This document shows, one piece after another, positions 1-9,754 of a stretch of 64,000 bases of DNA. Each line of letters starts with the position of its first letter. Within the stretch, counting starts at the first letter, position 1. Location of the stretch: positions 89,262 through 153,261 of the forward strand of contig NZ_JRGL01000101.1 in the NCBI RefSeq assembly GCF_000764655.1. Direction: 5' to 3'. Both the position numbers and the translations under genes were made by a program. The notes under the pieces were generated by a model. The model worked only from the letters and a program-made list of their open reading frames with translations, made no database searches and had not been told where the DNA came from. The DNA comes from Aeromonas aquatica (GTDB lineage Bacteria; Pseudomonadota; Gammaproteobacteria; Enterobacterales; Aeromonadaceae).

Positions 1-294
1 TGCGCCCAGATAGTGGCCAATCGAGACAAGGAGGTATTGGAGCGCTATTCGCTGGCCAGCCTGAGCATGAAGGGCTCGATTGGTAAACAAGGACAGTTGT
101 GGGCCTTGATCAATACGCCAGACGGACAGGCGGTACGGGTCGGGCTGAATCAATACATAGGGCTGGATCAGGGAAGAGTCATCAAGATCACGAACACCCA
201 TGTTGACTTGATGGAGACGGTACCGGATGGCAAAGGATGCTGGGTCACCCGAGAAACTCAGCTGGCCATGGCCAATCTCGACGCAAAACTATGA
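1..294 (+). CDS. pilP: Type IV pilus assembly lipoprotein PilP, C-terminal part (truncated by window start)
   Basis: The open frame is already running at base 1 and ends at TGA 292-294, so only the last ~97 residues are present. The motif YSLASLSMKG followed by a beta-rich segment (GQLWALINTPDGQAVRVGLNQYIG) is typical of the C-terminal HR domain of PilP. PilP is an inner-membrane lipoprotein that links the PilMNO platform to the PilQ secretin. The gene directly downstream is pilQ (17 bp away), the usual last gene of pilMNOPQ (tapMNOPQ in Aeromonas). The N-terminal lipobox lies outside the window. Confidence 0.88.
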   Translation, partial: CAQIVANRDKEVLERYSLASLSMKGSIGKQGQLWALINTPDGQAVRVGLNQYIGLDQGRVIKITNTHVDLMETVPDGKGCWVTRETQLAMANLDAKL

Positions 295-310
295 TCAGGG
301 ATGAGCAGAG

Positions 311-2530
311 ATGAGAACAACAATAAGCAGGATGACCGGCGTGGCGCTGCTGTGTCTTGGTGTATGTGGTCAGGTGTGGGCAGTACCAACGTTGCAGGAG
401 GTCAAGGTGAATCCACTGTTGGCCGATCAGCTCTTGTTGGAACTGAGTTTCAGCGAGCCGGTGAGCAGCTTTACCGACAGACTCTCTTATGAACCCAATC
501 AGCTACTGCTGCATGTGCCAGGTGCAGTAGGAGCGTTGACGGTCAATCCGTTGCCCATCAAACAACAAGGGGTGGACAGCCTCAAGGTAGAGGGCAAGGG
601 AGAGGGGCTCGATATCAAGATAGCGCTCGATCAGTTGACGCCCTATCAGGTCCATCAACAAGGCAATAAACTGCTGGTGTCATTGGGAGAAAAGGTCAGT
701 CAATCGACTGTGACCGCTGCAGCGTCTCCCACGACGACTTCATCGGCGCTTGTCAGGAGCCAGCCGGTGACGCAGTCGGCCTTGGTTGATACCCAGCGGA
801 TCGCCCAGAACCAATCTCAGTACCAGCCCGCGGCTGTCTCCTCTCCCGTGGCGGCTCCCGCCCCTGTTGCCGCCAGTAAACCTGTGTTGTCCGTCTCGCA
901 GGCGAATACAGACGGTGCTTATTTCAACTCAGTCAAGGGGGTGGATTTTCGCCGTGGCAAGGAGGGACAGGGGGAGTTTCTCGTTACCCTGGACAACAGC
1001 TCGGCGGCGGTAGACGTCAGCAGCCGTGGTCAGAAGGTATTGGCGAAGTTCCATGGGACCCGGATACCGGACGATCAGCTCAATCTCATCAACGTGCAGG
1101 ATTTCGCAACCCCGGTTTCCCAGGTGGAGGTCTTCCGCCAGGGCAACGACACCCTGTTTGAGATCTCGGTCAATGGTCAGTTTGATTATCGCTACGATCA
1201 GGCCGACAAGATGTTCATCATAGAGGTGAAGAAGCGTGTCGCCACGACCGCGGCTAAGCAGTATCAGGGCAAGCCTATTTCCTTGAACTTCCAGGATATT
1301 CCTGTGAGAACCGTGCTGCAGATCATCGCCGACTTCAATAATCTCAACCTGGTGACCACGGATTCCGTCTCCGGCAACATCACCCTGCGTCTCGACGGCG
1401 TGCCCTGGGAGCAGGCGCTGGACATCATTCTCAAGGTCAGGGGGCTGGATAAGCGGTTGGATAACAACATTCTGCTGGTGGCGCCGGCGGATGAGATTGC
1501 CGCCCGTGAGAAGCAACAGCTGGAGAGTCGCAATCAGGTGGCCGATCTGGCGCCGCTGTATACCGAATATCTGCAGATCAACTATGCCAAGGCGGCCGAG
1601 GTTGCGGCCTTGCTCTCCTCCGAGAGTACCAAGCTGCTCTCTGTCAGGGGGGCGGTGAGTGTAGACGAGCGGACCAACGTACTGGTGGTCAAGGACACGG
1701 CGGATGTCATTGGCAACGTCAAGCGGATGCTGGATATCCTCGATATCCCGGTCAAGCAGGTGGTGATCGAAGCGCGCATGGTGACCATAGATGACGGCTT
1801 CGATGAGGCGCTGGGGGTGCGTTGGGGGGTGACCAAGACCGATGGTCATGGCAATGGCACCTCGGGCACCATAGAGGGCAACGACGGGTCGGGCAACAAT
1901 GCCAGTACCTCCGCCATTACCCGGCCAGATGTCGAGGACAGGTTGAACGTCAATCTGCCGGTGACCAATGCCGCCGGTACCCTGGCATTCCAGGTGGCGC
2001 GCCTGGCGAACGGTACCTTGCTGGATCTCGAGCTCTCGGCACTGGAAAAAGAGAGCAAGGCCGAGATCATCGCGAGCCCGCGTGTCACTACCGCGAACCA
2101 GAAGCCGGCCCTGATTGAGCAGGGTACCGAGATCCCCTATGTGGAGTCTTCCTCCAGCGGGGCAACCTCGGTCACCTTCAAGAAGGCGGTGCTGAGCCTC
2201 AAGGTGACGCCGCAGATCACCCCGGACAACAGGGTGATTCTGGATCTTACCGTGACCCAGGATACCAAGGGGGAAACAGTCCCGACCGGTACCGGGGATG
2301 CCGTTTCCATCAACGCCCAGTCGATCACCACTCAGGTGCTGGTCAACAACGGCGAGACCCTGGTGCTCGGTGGCATCTATCAGCAGACCATCAAGAGCGA
2401 TGTCAGCAAGGTGCCATTATTGGGCGATATTCCCGGCCTTGGCTATCTGTTCAAGAAAACCACCAGTGAGAACAAGAAGCGGGAATTGCTGATCTTCGTG
2501 ACCCCGCGGATAGTCACCGACGCCCTCTGA
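311..2530 (+). CDS. pilQ: Type IV pilus secretin PilQ (TapQ)
   Basis: 739 aa outer-membrane secretin through which the type IV pilus fibre leaves the cell. A signal peptide occupies residues 1-25 (hydrophobic GVALLCLGVCGQVWA). Two AMIN peptidoglycan-binding domains follow (about 25-125 and 205-305) with a low-complexity Ala/Pro/Ser/Thr linker between them. Next come an STN domain (about 317-380), a NolW/secretin_N domain (about 410-485) and the secretin barrel to the C-terminus, with the signature VPLLGDIPGLGYLF near residue 700. The length is usual for gammaproteobacterial PilQ. The ATG at 311 is preceded by a weak GCAGAG ribosome site; an upstream ATG at 301 is in another frame. It sits 17 bp after pilP and upstream of aroK, the same order as in Pseudomonas, Vibrio and E. 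coli (hofQ-aroK). Confidence 0.95.
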   Translation: MRTTISRMTGVALLCLGVCGQVWAVPTLQEVKVNPLLADQLLLELSFSEPVSSFTDRLSYEPNQLLLHVPGAVGALTVNPLPIKQQGVDSLKVEGKGEGLDIKIALDQLTPYQVHQQGNKLLVSLGEKVSQSTVTAAASPTTTSSALVRSQPVTQSALVDTQRIAQNQSQYQPAAVSSPVAAPAPVAASKPVLSVSQANTDGAYFNSVKGVDFRRGKEGQGEFLVTLDNSSAAVDVSSRGQKVLAKFHGTRIPDDQLNLINVQDFATPVSQVEVFRQGNDTLFEISVNGQFDYRYDQADKMFIIEVKKRVATTAAKQYQGKPISLNFQDIPVRTVLQIIADFNNLNLVTTDSVSGNITLRLDGVPWEQALDIILKVRGLDKRLDNNILLVAPADEIAAREKQQLESRNQVADLAPLYTEYLQINYAKAAEVAALLSSESTKLLSVRGAVSVDERTNVLVVKDTADVIGNVKRMLDILDIPVKQVVIEARMVTIDDGFDEALGVRWGVTKTDGHGNGTSGTIEGNDGSGNNASTSAITRPDVEDRLNVNLPVTNAAGTLAFQVARLANGTLLDLELSALEKESKAEIIASPRVTTANQKPALIEQGTEIPYVESSSSGATSVTFKKAVLSLKVTPQITPDNRVILDLTVTQDTKGETVPTGTGDAVSINAQSITTQVLVNNGETLVLGGIYQQTIKSDVSKVPLLGDIPGLGYLFKKTTSENKKRELLIFVTPRIVTDAL

Positions 2531-2562
2531 AAACTTTACATATGAGGGTAAAACACATATAA

Positions 2563-2593
2563 CCTTACGCCCCAATGAAGCTGGGGCGTAAGG
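2563..2593 (+). terminator. Strong hairpin after pilQ
   Basis: Perfect 12-bp inverted repeat (CCTTACGCCCCA with its complement TGGGGCGTAAGG, 7-nt loop) 32 bp after the pilQ stop. No run of T follows, so it may be an mRNA 3'-end stabiliser or a Rho-assisted end rather than a classical intrinsic terminator. Confidence 0.55.
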
Positions 2594-2667
2594 GCTGCGG
2601 TTGCCAGTCCTGATTTCTATTGAGATAATCCCCCTCCTGATCCATCGCAAGATAAGGTTCATAGGTA

Positions 2668-2690
2668 CCCCGGTCGAGTGTTTACCGGGG
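2668..2690 (+). other. Hairpin in the aroK leader
   Basis: CCCCGGT (2668-2674) pairs perfectly with ACCGGGG (2684-2690) across a 9-nt loop, 31 bp before the aroK start. With the pilQ hairpin it makes up most of the structure in the 190-bp pilQ-aroK gap. It could act in the aroK 5' leader; function unknown. Confidence 0.4.
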
Positions 2691-2721
2691 CCATACAGTT
2701 TGTAATTACTAACGAAAAGAC

Positions 2722-3240
2722 ATGGCTGAGAAACGCAATATTTTCCTGATAGGTCCCATGGGTGCGGGCAAGAGCACCATAGGTAGACATCTGGCAGAAC
2801 AACTGCACATGGAGTTTTTCGACTCGGATCATGAGATTGAGCGCCGCAGTGGTGCCGATATCGGCTGGGTGTTCGATGTTGAAGGCGAAGAGGGTTTCCG
2901 GATCCGCGAAGAGAAGGTCATCGGTGATCTTGCTGAACAGCAAGGCATCGTGCTGGCCACGGGAGGCGGCGCTATCAAGAGTCGCGAAACCCGTAACAAG
3001 CTCTCTGCGCGTGGCATAGTGGTCTACCTCGAAACCACCATTGAAAAGCAGCTGGCACGTACCCAGAGAGACAAGCGTCGCCCCCTGCTGCAAACCGAAG
3101 AGCCGCCGCGTGAAGTGCTTGAGCGTCTGGCGCAAGAACGCAATGCCCTGTATGAAGAAGTGGCTGACTTTGTCATCCAGACCGATGATCAAAGTGCAAA
3201 AATTGTTGCTAATCAAATTGTTAAGTTGATTGGCATGTAA
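2722..3240 (+). CDS. aroK: Shikimate kinase I
   Basis: 172 aa. Phosphorylates shikimate with ATP to shikimate-3-phosphate, the fifth step of the chorismate pathway, in the cytosol. The Walker A P-loop [11 protein letters not shown] is at residues 11-21, the shikimate-binding segment [11 protein letters not shown] follows, and LATGGGAI is at about residues 77-84. Length matches E. coli AroK (173 aa). Followed after 16 bp by aroB, the conserved aroK-aroB-damX-dam order, so it is most likely the first gene of that operon. Confidence 0.97.
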   Translation: MAEKRNIFLIGPMGAGKSTIGRHLAEQLHMEFFDSDHEIERRSGADIGWVFDVEGEEGFRIREEKVIGDLAEQQGIVLATGGGAIKSRETRNKLSARGIVVYLETTIEKQLARTQRDKRRPLLQTEEPPREVLERLAQERNALYEEVADFVIQTDDQSAKIVANQIVKLIGM

Positions 3241-3256
3241 TCAATAGAGGACGTCC

Positions 3257-4339
3257 ATGGAAAGGTTGAAGGTCGAATTGGGTGAACGCAGCTACCCGAT
3301 TGAGATAGCTGCTGGTCTGTTGCAACGCCCCGAGGTGCTGACGCAGACCATCAAGGGCAAGCGGGTCATGATAGTGACTAACACCATCGTTGCCCCCTTG
3401 TATCTTGAGCAGATCATTCAGTTGCTGTCCGGTTTTCAGGTGGAACACCTGATCCTGCCGGATGGCGAGGCCCATAAAACCCTGGCAACCTTCGAGCGGA
3501 TCATGTCTGCTCTGCTGGAAACCAACCATGGTCGTGACACCACCCTCATCGCTCTGGGAGGTGGCGTGATAGGTGACGTTGTCGGCTTTGCTGCGGCAAG
3601 CTACCAACGTGGCATTCCGTTCATTCAAGTGCCTACCACGCTGCTCTCCCAGGTTGACTCCTCCGTCGGCGGCAAGACCGCCGTCAATCACCCCCTCGGC
3701 AAGAACATGGTGGGCGCTTTCTATCAGCCCAAACATGTCGTCATCGATACCGAATGCCTCAAGACCCTGCCTGCCCGCGAATTCGCAGCCGGCATGGCCG
3801 AGGTGATCAAATACGGCATCATTTGGGATGCTGAATTCTTCTCCTGGCTCGAAGCCAACATGGTGCGTCTGCAGCGACTCGATACGGATGCGCTCTCCTA
3901 TGCCATTCGCCGCTGCTGCGAAATCAAGGCCGATGTGGTCGCGCAGGATGAGACCGAACACGGCGTGCGTGCCTTGCTGAATCTGGGTCACACCTTCGGC
4001 CATGCCATCGAAGCTGAGAAGGGCTATGGCAACTGGCTGCACGGCGAGGCGGTGGCGGCGGGCATGATGCTGGCGGCGGACACGGCCCTGGCCCGTGGCG
4101 ATGTGACCGAACAACAGGTTGCACGGATCCGCGCCCTGCTGCTGGCGGCAGATTTGCCTGTTCAGGCGCCGCCCGAGATGGATTTCAACGCCTTCATTCG
4201 CCATATGCGCCGCGACAAGAAGATGCTGGAAGGCAAATTGAGACTGGTGTTGCCGGTCGGGATCGGCCAGGCCCAGGTGGTGGGTGATGTCACGGATGCA
4301 CAATTGATGGCGGTGATCGAGTCTGGTCGTGACGAATAA
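3257..4339 (+). CDS. aroB: 3-dehydroquinate synthase
   Basis: 360 aa, NAD- and divalent-metal-dependent cyclase that converts DAHP to 3-dehydroquinate, step two of the shikimate pathway. Visible family signatures are DGEAHKTL (about 75), the NAD-binding [15 protein letters not shown] (about 103-117), the active-site segment [20 protein letters not shown] (about 128-147) and the metal ligands E194 region and the HTFGHAIE motif (about 247-254). Length equals that of E. coli AroB (362). A ribosome site (AGAGGA) precedes ATG 3257. Its last 11 bp overlap the damX start, suggesting translational coupling. Confidence 0.97.
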   Translation: MERLKVELGERSYPIEIAAGLLQRPEVLTQTIKGKRVMIVTNTIVAPLYLEQIIQLLSGFQVEHLILPDGEAHKTLATFERIMSALLETNHGRDTTLIALGGGVIGDVVGFAAASYQRGIPFIQVPTTLLSQVDSSVGGKTAVNHPLGKNMVGAFYQPKHVVIDTECLKTLPAREFAAGMAEVIKYGIIWDAEFFSWLEANMVRLQRLDTDALSYAIRRCCEIKADVVAQDETEHGVRALLNLGHTFGHAIEAEKGYGNWLHGEAVAAGMMLAADTALARGDVTEQQVARIRALLLAADLPVQAPPEMDFNAFIRHMRRDKKMLEGKLRLVLPVGIGQAQVVGDVTDAQLMAVIESGRDE

Positions 4340-5852
4340 ACTGCTTAAACTCCCTTCCCAGCGGCAGCTGGTTGACCGGCTGCTGCACCTGATTGAGTTC
4401 AATCACCCTTTTATTTTTCTCTGTGGCAAACCCGGCAGCGGGCGTGGCACCCTGTGTGAATCCCTGCTGGGAAGACTGCCCGATACCGTACGGGTGGTGA
4501 GCCTCATCGGCAGCGCGGCCATGAAGATGGCCGACGTGCGCCAACTGTTGCTCCAGCAGGTGGTGGCACGCCCCCTGTTCAATGCGCAGGATGCGCTGGC
4601 AGACAGTTTCTTCCGCATGCTGGAGGGCCAATCCTCGGCCCTGCTGCTGCTCATTGAGCGCGCCGACGAATTGCCTGCCGAGCTGGCCGGGGAGCTGTGG
4701 GCGCTCTGTCGCCACAATGACACCCTCGAACATCCCCACAAGCTGGCGATCGTGCTCTCTGGCGGTGACGTCTGGTGTCGCAACCAGAAGGCTGGGCTCA
4801 AGGGGCGGGCCATGCCCGCACTCGAGCTGGAAGTCGCGCCACTGAGCGCGCCGGAGCAGCGTATCTTCTTGTATGAGAAGGCCAAAGAGCTCAAGATCCC
4901 GACAGCCCTCTTGCCCAAGCTGAAAGTGGAAGAGATCCTGAATGGAGCAAACGGACACCCGTCCGCCATCATGCAGTCATTGGAGGATATCATGACCGAC
5001 AGAAGGCCCAAGAAACGTCAGGCCGAGTTGCCCGTCAAGAAGATAGCGACCGTGCTGGCACTGGCCGCCGCCGGCCTGCTGGCCCTGAGTTATCTTCCCC
5101 TGTTTGATGATAAGGGCAAGGAGGATTCCCAGGTGTCATCCGAGGGCACAGCTTTGCCCAATCCCGTTGTGGTCGATCCGCTCAATGCGGGGGGGGTGAG
5201 CGGGGCCCAGGCCAGTGCCACCTCGCCCGGCGAACCGGGTAACAATCAGGTCGCCCGGGACTGGCAGCCCGATGCCAAGACCTTGCCCAAGAAGGTCGAG
5301 AGCGAGACGGTCACCACGGAGTCGACCAATTACGAGGGGCGCCGGATCGTCATCTCCGACGAGGTGGTCGAGAAATTGATGAAGCAGCCCAACGTCAGCG
5401 GCGCCCTGCCCACCGCTGTGGTGGACGAGCTGACCGGCGCTGAGCCTGTGCCGACACCGGCGATGCAGCAATCTGCCGTCAAGGCTCAGGGCAGCGCGCC
5501 CGTAGCCAAGCCCGTTGTGGCGGCCGAACCCGTCGCCGCGCCGGCACCCAAGGTAGCGCTGACGCCGGTCGCCACGCTCAACAAGAAGGCCCGAAATCAC
5601 TACAGCATCCAGCTGATGGGGGCGAGTAACACCCAGGCGGTTGATAGCTTCGTGGCCGAGCATGGGTTGGCGGGCAAGGTGTGGGTTTACAAGACCCGCT
5701 TCCGTGGCAGCCCCTGGTATGTGGTGGTGCAGGGGGATTACGTCAACAGCACCCAGGCCAAGGCGGCGATCCGCAAGCTGTCCCCGGCCCTGCTCAAGGG
5801 ACAACCCTGGCCCAAGTCGTTTGCCCAGATACAAAAAGAGTTGAAGCAATAG
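4329..5852 (+). CDS. damX: DamX-like division protein with N-terminal ATPase-like domain and SPOR domain
   Basis: 507 aa. Residues 1 to about 225 resemble an AAA-type ATPase (P-loop-like GKPGSGRGT near residue 34, then a [12 protein letters not shown] segment like Walker B). A single membrane segment follows (about 237-256), then a Pro/Ala-rich periplasmic linker, and a C-terminal SPOR domain (about 424-505) of the kind that binds denuded glycan strands at the septum. The start is GTG 4329, inside the aroB 3' end; no upstream in-frame start fits. E. coli DamX is shorter and lacks a recognisable intact ATPase part, while Vibrio and Aeromonas forms carry it. Its place between aroB and dam supports the name. 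Confidence 0.9.
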   Translation: MTNKLLKLPSQRQLVDRLLHLIEFNHPFIFLCGKPGSGRGTLCESLLGRLPDTVRVVSLIGSAAMKMADVRQLLLQQVVARPLFNAQDALADSFFRMLEGQSSALLLLIERADELPAELAGELWALCRHNDTLEHPHKLAIVLSGGDVWCRNQKAGLKGRAMPALELEVAPLSAPEQRIFLYEKAKELKIPTALLPKLKVEEILNGANGHPSAIMQSLEDIMTDRRPKKRQAELPVKKIATVLALAAAGLLALSYLPLFDDKGKEDSQVSSEGTALPNPVVVDPLNAGGVSGAQASATSPGEPGNNQVARDWQPDAKTLPKKVESETVTTESTNYEGRRIVISDEVVEKLMKQPNVSGALPTAVVDELTGAEPVPTPAMQQSAVKAQGSAPVAKPVVAAEPVAAPAPKVALTPVATLNKKARNHYSIQLMGASNTQAVDSFVAEHGLAGKVWVYKTRFRGSPWYVVVQGDYVNSTQAKAAIRKLSPALLKGQPWPKSFAQIQKELKQ

Positions 5853-5866
5853 CCATTCGCCCTGCG

Positions 5867-5893
5867 AAGGGGGTAGAATCGTCCCCCTTTTTT
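5867..5893 (+). terminator. Intrinsic terminator or attenuator between damX and dam
   Basis: AAGGGGG (5867-5873) pairs with CCCCCTT (5883-5889) and is followed by six T. It lies 15 bp after the damX stop and 30 bp before dam, so it may separate dam transcription from the aro-damX message or act as a partial attenuator. Confidence 0.7.
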
Positions 5894-5922
5894 GAGCGTT
5901 GCCTTCTTAACACCGGATTTCC

Positions 5923-6795
5923 ATGAAAAAAACACGCGCATTTTTAAAATGGGCCGGGGGAAAATACTCCCTGGTTGAAGAGATAGCCGAGCGGTTGCCG
6001 GCCGGGCGTGTGTTGCTGGAGCCCTTCGTCGGGGCGGGCTCGGTGTTTCTCAACACCGATTACGATGCCTACGTGCTCAACGACATCAATCCGGATCTGA
6101 TCGGTCTCTACAATCACCTCAAGCAGCAGCCGGACAGCTTCATCGGCGAGGCGCGCAAGCTGTTTGTGGCCGAGTACAACCACAAGACCGCTTACTATCG
6201 ACTGCGTACCCAGTTCAACCAGACCGAAGCCGGTTTTGAGCGGGCCCAGCTGTTCCTGTTCCTGAATCGTCACGGCTTCAACGGCCTGTGTCGGTACAAC
6301 AAGAAGGGCGGTTTCAACGTACCGTTCGGTTCTTACAAGAAGCCCTATTTCCCGGAGAAGGAGCTGTGGGCCTTCGCCGAGAAGGCACAGAAGGCGACCT
6401 TCATCTGCGAGAGCTATGCCGATGCCATGGCCAGGGCAGAGGAAGACTGGGTGATCTACTGCGATCCCCCTTACGCGCCGCTCTCCACCACGGCCAGCTT
6501 CACCAGCTATTCGGCCGGTGGTTTCACCCTGGACGATCAGGCCCTGCTGGCCCGGTTGGCACGCCACACCGCCGCCCACAAGGGGGTGCCTGTGCTCATC
6601 AGTAATCACGACCTCGAGTTGACGCGGGAGCTGTATCGCGGTGCCCGGCTGGATGAAATCCTGGTCAAGCGCACCATCAGCCGCAATGGCGGCAGTCGCA
6701 ACAAGGTGGCCGAGCTGCTGGCACTTTACCCGCCGGGCATAGCGCCGGAACAAGGTTACTATCCGAGCGAGACCGAGCTGGTTCCTCTGGGTTGA
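5923..6795 (+). CDS. dam: DNA adenine methyltransferase (GATC)
   Basis: 290 aa, methylates N6 of adenine in GATC using S-adenosylmethionine; acts in mismatch repair strand choice, replication timing and phase control. The AdoMet motif FLKWAGGKYSLV is at residues 5-16, the PFVGAGSVF motif at about 36-44 and the catalytic DPPY at residues 181-184. Length is slightly above E. coli Dam (278). It sits in the standard damX-dam-rpe-gph-trpS order, although here a repeat array separates it from rpe. Confidence 0.97.
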   Translation: MKKTRAFLKWAGGKYSLVEEIAERLPAGRVLLEPFVGAGSVFLNTDYDAYVLNDINPDLIGLYNHLKQQPDSFIGEARKLFVAEYNHKTAYYRLRTQFNQTEAGFERAQLFLFLNRHGFNGLCRYNKKGGFNVPFGSYKKPYFPEKELWAFAEKAQKATFICESYADAMARAEEDWVIYCDPPYAPLSTTASFTSYSAGGFTLDDQALLARLARHTAAHKGVPVLISNHDLELTRELYRGARLDEILVKRTISRNGGSRNKVAELLALYPPGIAPEQGYYPSETELVPLG

Positions 6796-6802
6796 TCCTC
6801 TG

Positions 6803-6828
6803 GCGGCACCTTCGGGTGCCGCTAGCGT
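6803..6828 (+). terminator. Hairpin with TTCG tetraloop after dam
   Basis: GCGGCACC (6803-6810), loop TTCG, GGTGCCGC (6815-6822), then TAGCGTTTT, 7 bp after the dam stop. This is a stable terminator-like stem-loop with a short, imperfect T-run. If it terminates, rpe needs its own promoter within or near the following repeats. Confidence 0.6.
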
Positions 6829-6897
6829 TTTCGGGCCCAGAGACCGGTTTCGGTGGCTAGCTGCTGGCCTCTGCGGTTTCTTCCCCGCACTTGAGTC

Positions 6898-7253
6898 GTT
6901 TTCATCGGATATTGGCGGTAACGCTGGCGGTTCACTTTTTCTTCTCCCGGTTCGGACTGTTTTCGGTGGATATGGGCGGTAAAGCCGGTGGCTTGCGCTT
7001 CCTCCCCGTGTTCGGGTCGTTTTCATCGGATATTGGCGGTAACGCTGGCGGTCCACTTTTTCTTCCCCCTGTTCGGGCTGTTTTTGGTGGATATGGGCGG
7101 TAAAGCCAGTGGCTTGCGCTTCCTCCCCCTGTTCGGGTTGTTTTCGGTAGATATGGGCGGTAAAGCCAGTGGCTTGTGCTTCCTTCCCGTGTTCGGGTCG
7201 TTTTCATCGGATATTTGCGGTAAAATTGCGCCGCTTTTTCTGCCACGCTGCCA
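6898..7253 (+). repeat. 60-61 bp tandem repeat array between dam and rpe
   Basis: Five full units and a partial sixth start at 6898, 6959, 7019, 7080, 7140 and 7200 and run up to the rpe start. Each begins GTTTT(C/T), contains GGATAT(T/G)GGCGGTAA and ends GTTCGGG or close. Two unit types are visible: A (6898, 7019 and the partial 7200 unit, with ATCGGATATTGGCGGTAA) and B (6959, 7080, 7140, with GGATATGGGCGGTAAAGCC), giving the order A-B-A-B-B-A'. A degenerate unit may lie at about 6828-6897. The frame of rpe stays open back through most of the array. No function is known to me. Confidence 0.9.
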
Positions 7254-7266
7254 ATGGATGACGCTG

Positions 7267-7938
7267 ATGAAAGACTTTCTGATTGCCCCCTCGATCCTCT
7301 CCGCCGACTTCGCCCGTCTGGGTGAGGATGTCGCCAAGGTGCTTTCCGCCGGCGCCGATGTGGTGCACTTCGACGTGATGGACAACCACTATGTCCCCAA
7401 CCTGACCATAGGCCCCATGGTCTGCCAGGCCTTGCGTGACTACGGCATCGAGGCGCTCATTGATGTGCACCTGATGGTCAAGCCGGTGGATCGCATCGTC
7501 CCCGATTTCGCCAAGGCGGGCGCCAACCTGATCACCTTCCATCCGGAAGCGTCCGATCACGTGGATCGCACCCTGGGTCTCATCAAGGAGCAGGGTTGCC
7601 AGGCTGGCCTGGTGCTGAACCCGGCCACCCCGCTCTCCTGCCTCGAGTATGTGATGGACAAGCTGGACGTGATCCTGCTGATGTCGGTCAACCCGGGCTT
7701 CGGTGGTCAGAGCTTCATCCCCGGTACCCTCGACAAGCTGCGTCAGGTGCGTCGCCTAATCGACGAGAGCGGCCGCGATATCCGTCTCGAGATCGACGGT
7801 GGGGTCAAGGTGGATAACATCCGCGAGATCGCCGCGGCCGGGGCGGACATGTTCGTGGCCGGTTCCGCCATCTTCGGCAAGCCGGACTACAAGGCGGTGA
7901 TCGATCAGATGCGGGCGGAGCTGGCTCATGTCCGTTGA
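7267..7938 (+). CDS. rpe: Ribulose-phosphate 3-epimerase
   Basis: 223 aa TIM-barrel metalloenzyme that interconverts ribulose-5-phosphate and xylulose-5-phosphate in the pentose phosphate pathway. Signatures are [14 protein letters not shown] (about 5-18), [18 protein letters not shown] (about 34-51), HLMV and [12 protein letters not shown] (about 140-151). ATG 7267 gives the family N-terminus [14 protein letters not shown] 7258 (MTL added) is also in frame, and the open frame continues upstream through the 60-bp repeats to 6988. No clear ribosome site is seen before either ATG. It overlaps gph by 11 bp. Confidence 0.95.
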   Translation: MKDFLIAPSILSADFARLGEDVAKVLSAGADVVHFDVMDNHYVPNLTIGPMVCQALRDYGIEALIDVHLMVKPVDRIVPDFAKAGANLITFHPEASDHVDRTLGLIKEQGCQAGLVLNPATPLSCLEYVMDKLDVILLMSVNPGFGGQSFIPGTLDKLRQVRRLIDESGRDIRLEIDGGVKVDNIREIAAAGADMFVAGSAIFGKPDYKAVIDQMRAELAHVR

Positions 7939-8593
7939 ACGTCCCTTCGATCTGGTGCTGTTCGATCTGGATGGCACCCTGATCGACAGTGCCTCCCAGT
8001 TGGCGCTGGCGGTCAACCGTACCCTCTCCGATCTCGGGTTGGCCGAGGCCGACGAGGCAGTGGTGCGCACCTGGGTCGGTAACGGGGCCGACAAGCTGAT
8101 CCAGCGTGCGCTGGATTACCGCGAGGCCCCCGAGTTGTTCCCCAGGGCGCGCCCGCTGTTCGACCAGCACTATCAGGCCTGCCTGCTGGAAGGCCTGGGC
8201 ATGTATGAGGGGGTCGAACGGAGCCTGCGTCGCCTGCAACGGCTCGGTTACCGCCAGGCGGTAGTGACCAACAAGCCGAGCCACTTCGTGCAGCCCATTC
8301 TGGATGCCCTCGGCATCGCCGATTGCTTCGCGCTCTGGCTGGGGGGCAACTGCGTGCCCGAGAAGAAGCCGAGCCCGTCGCCCTTGCTGCACGCCTGCCA
8401 CGAGCTGGGTGTCAGCCCGTCCCGTACCCTGATGGTAGGGGACTCCGAAAATGACGTGCTGGCCGCCCAGGCCGCCGGCATGAAGGTGGCGGGGCTCACC
8501 TATGGCTACAACTATGGCCGCCCCATCGCCGATTCCCGCCCGGATTGGGTATGCGAGCAATTTGTCCAGCTCGATGCCCTGCTGGCCGAGTAA
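7928..8593 (+). CDS. gph: Phosphoglycolate phosphatase
   Basis: 221 aa HAD-superfamily phosphatase that removes 2-phosphoglycolate formed during repair of 3'-phosphoglycolate DNA ends. HAD motif [11 protein letters not shown] is at about residues 11-20, motif II VTNKPS near 115 and motif [16 protein letters not shown] near 173-183. A cap-domain segment lies between motifs I and II. Translationally coupled to rpe (overlap at 7928-7938) and 34 bp before trpS, as in E. coli. Confidence 0.95.
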   Translation: MSVERPFDLVLFDLDGTLIDSASQLALAVNRTLSDLGLAEADEAVVRTWVGNGADKLIQRALDYREAPELFPRARPLFDQHYQACLLEGLGMYEGVERSLRRLQRLGYRQAVVTNKPSHFVQPILDALGIADCFALWLGGNCVPEKKPSPSPLLHACHELGVSPSRTLMVGDSENDVLAAQAAGMKVAGLTYGYNYGRPIADSRPDWVCEQFVQLDALLAE

Positions 8594-8627
8594 TGCCGCT
8601 GGCTGAACAACAAGGATTCACACTCTC

Positions 8628-9632
8628 ATGACTAAACCAATCGTATTGAGCGGGGCCCAGCCCTCGGGCCAGCTGACCATCGGCAACTACCTGGGGGCCT
8701 TGCGTCAGTGGGTCAACATGCAAGATGACTTCGACTGCCTCTACTGCATCGTCGATCTGCATGCCATCACCACCCGCCAGGAGCCCGCTGCCCTGCGCAA
8801 GGCCTGCCTGGATGCCGCCGCCCTCTATCTGGCGGTGGGGATCGATCCGGCCAAGAGCACCGTCTTCATCCAGTCTCATGTGCCGCAACACGCCGAGCTC
8901 GGCTGGATCCTGAACTGCTACACCCAGATGGGCGAGCTGTCGCGCATGACCCAGTTTAAGGACAAGTCCGCCCGCTTCGAGAACAACGTCAACGTCGGCC
9001 TGTTCGGTTATCCGGTGCTGATGGCGGCGGATATCCTGCTGTATCAGGCCAATCAGGTGCCGGTCGGCAACGATCAGAAGCAGCATCTGGAGCTGACTCG
9101 CGACATCTGCACCCGCTTCAACAACCTGCACGGCGAGGTGTTCACCCTGCCGGAGCCCTTTATCCCGGCCGACGGCGCCCGGGTGATGAGCCTGCAGGAT
9201 CCGACCAAGAAGATGTCCAAGTCTGATGACAACGAGGCAAACTTCATCGGCTTGCTGGAAGATCCCAAGCAGATCATCAAGAAGATCAAGCGGGCGATGA
9301 CCGACTCTGACGAGCCGGCAGTGGTGCGCTTCGATCCTGAGAACAAGCCGGGGGTCTCCAACCTGCTGACCCTGATGTCCGGGGTGACGGGTCGCTCCAT
9401 CCCCGAGCTCGAACAGCACTTTGAAGGCAAGATGTATGGCCACCTCAAGACCGAGACCGCCGAGGCCGTGGTCGCCCTGCTGGAGCCCATCCAGGCCCGC
9501 TTCCACGCGCTGCGTCAGGATGAGACTCATCTGCAGGCAATTTTGGCGGCTGGAGCACAAAAGGCGCGGGAAAGGGCTGAAAAAACCCTGACCAGCGTAT
9601 ATGATGTAGTCGGCTTCGTTCCTCGAGCCTGA
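8628..9632 (+). CDS. trpS: Tryptophanyl-tRNA synthetase
   Basis: 334 aa class I aminoacyl-tRNA synthetase, charges tRNA-Trp. The HIGH-like motif is [17 protein letters not shown] (about 6-22) and the KMSKS motif is present intact (KKMSKSDDN, about 194-202). Length matches E. coli TrpS. Last gene of the dam-rpe-gph-trpS series. Confidence 0.97.
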   Translation: MTKPIVLSGAQPSGQLTIGNYLGALRQWVNMQDDFDCLYCIVDLHAITTRQEPAALRKACLDAAALYLAVGIDPAKSTVFIQSHVPQHAELGWILNCYTQMGELSRMTQFKDKSARFENNVNVGLFGYPVLMAADILLYQANQVPVGNDQKQHLELTRDICTRFNNLHGEVFTLPEPFIPADGARVMSLQDPTKKMSKSDDNEANFIGLLEDPKQIIKKIKRAMTDSDEPAVVRFDPENKPGVSNLLTLMSGVTGRSIPELEQHFEGKMYGHLKTETAEAVVALLEPIQARFHALRQDETHLQAILAAGAQKARERAEKTLTSVYDVVGFVPRA

Positions 9633-9754
9633 CATACTGGGAAGGTGTAGTAGGAGAGAGCTGGGTATCTGCCTGGCTTTCTTTGTTTTACCCGACCCTT
9701 ATTCACGATTCCTTCTTCCAATGTCAAACGCGGGTATTTGCCCCAAGAGAAAGC

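Noticed and set aside
6932-7246. Antisense frame with 20-residue protein repeats (ALPPISTEN-type) across the dam-rpe array
   Set aside because: Periodicity simply reflects the 60-bp DNA repeat; unit lengths of 61 bp shift the frame and no start signal is present.
6988-7266. N-terminal extension of Rpe through the repeats
   Set aside because: The family start [11 protein letters not shown] is at 7267. The extension has no ribosome site and is repeat-derived. Kept only as a possibility in the findings.
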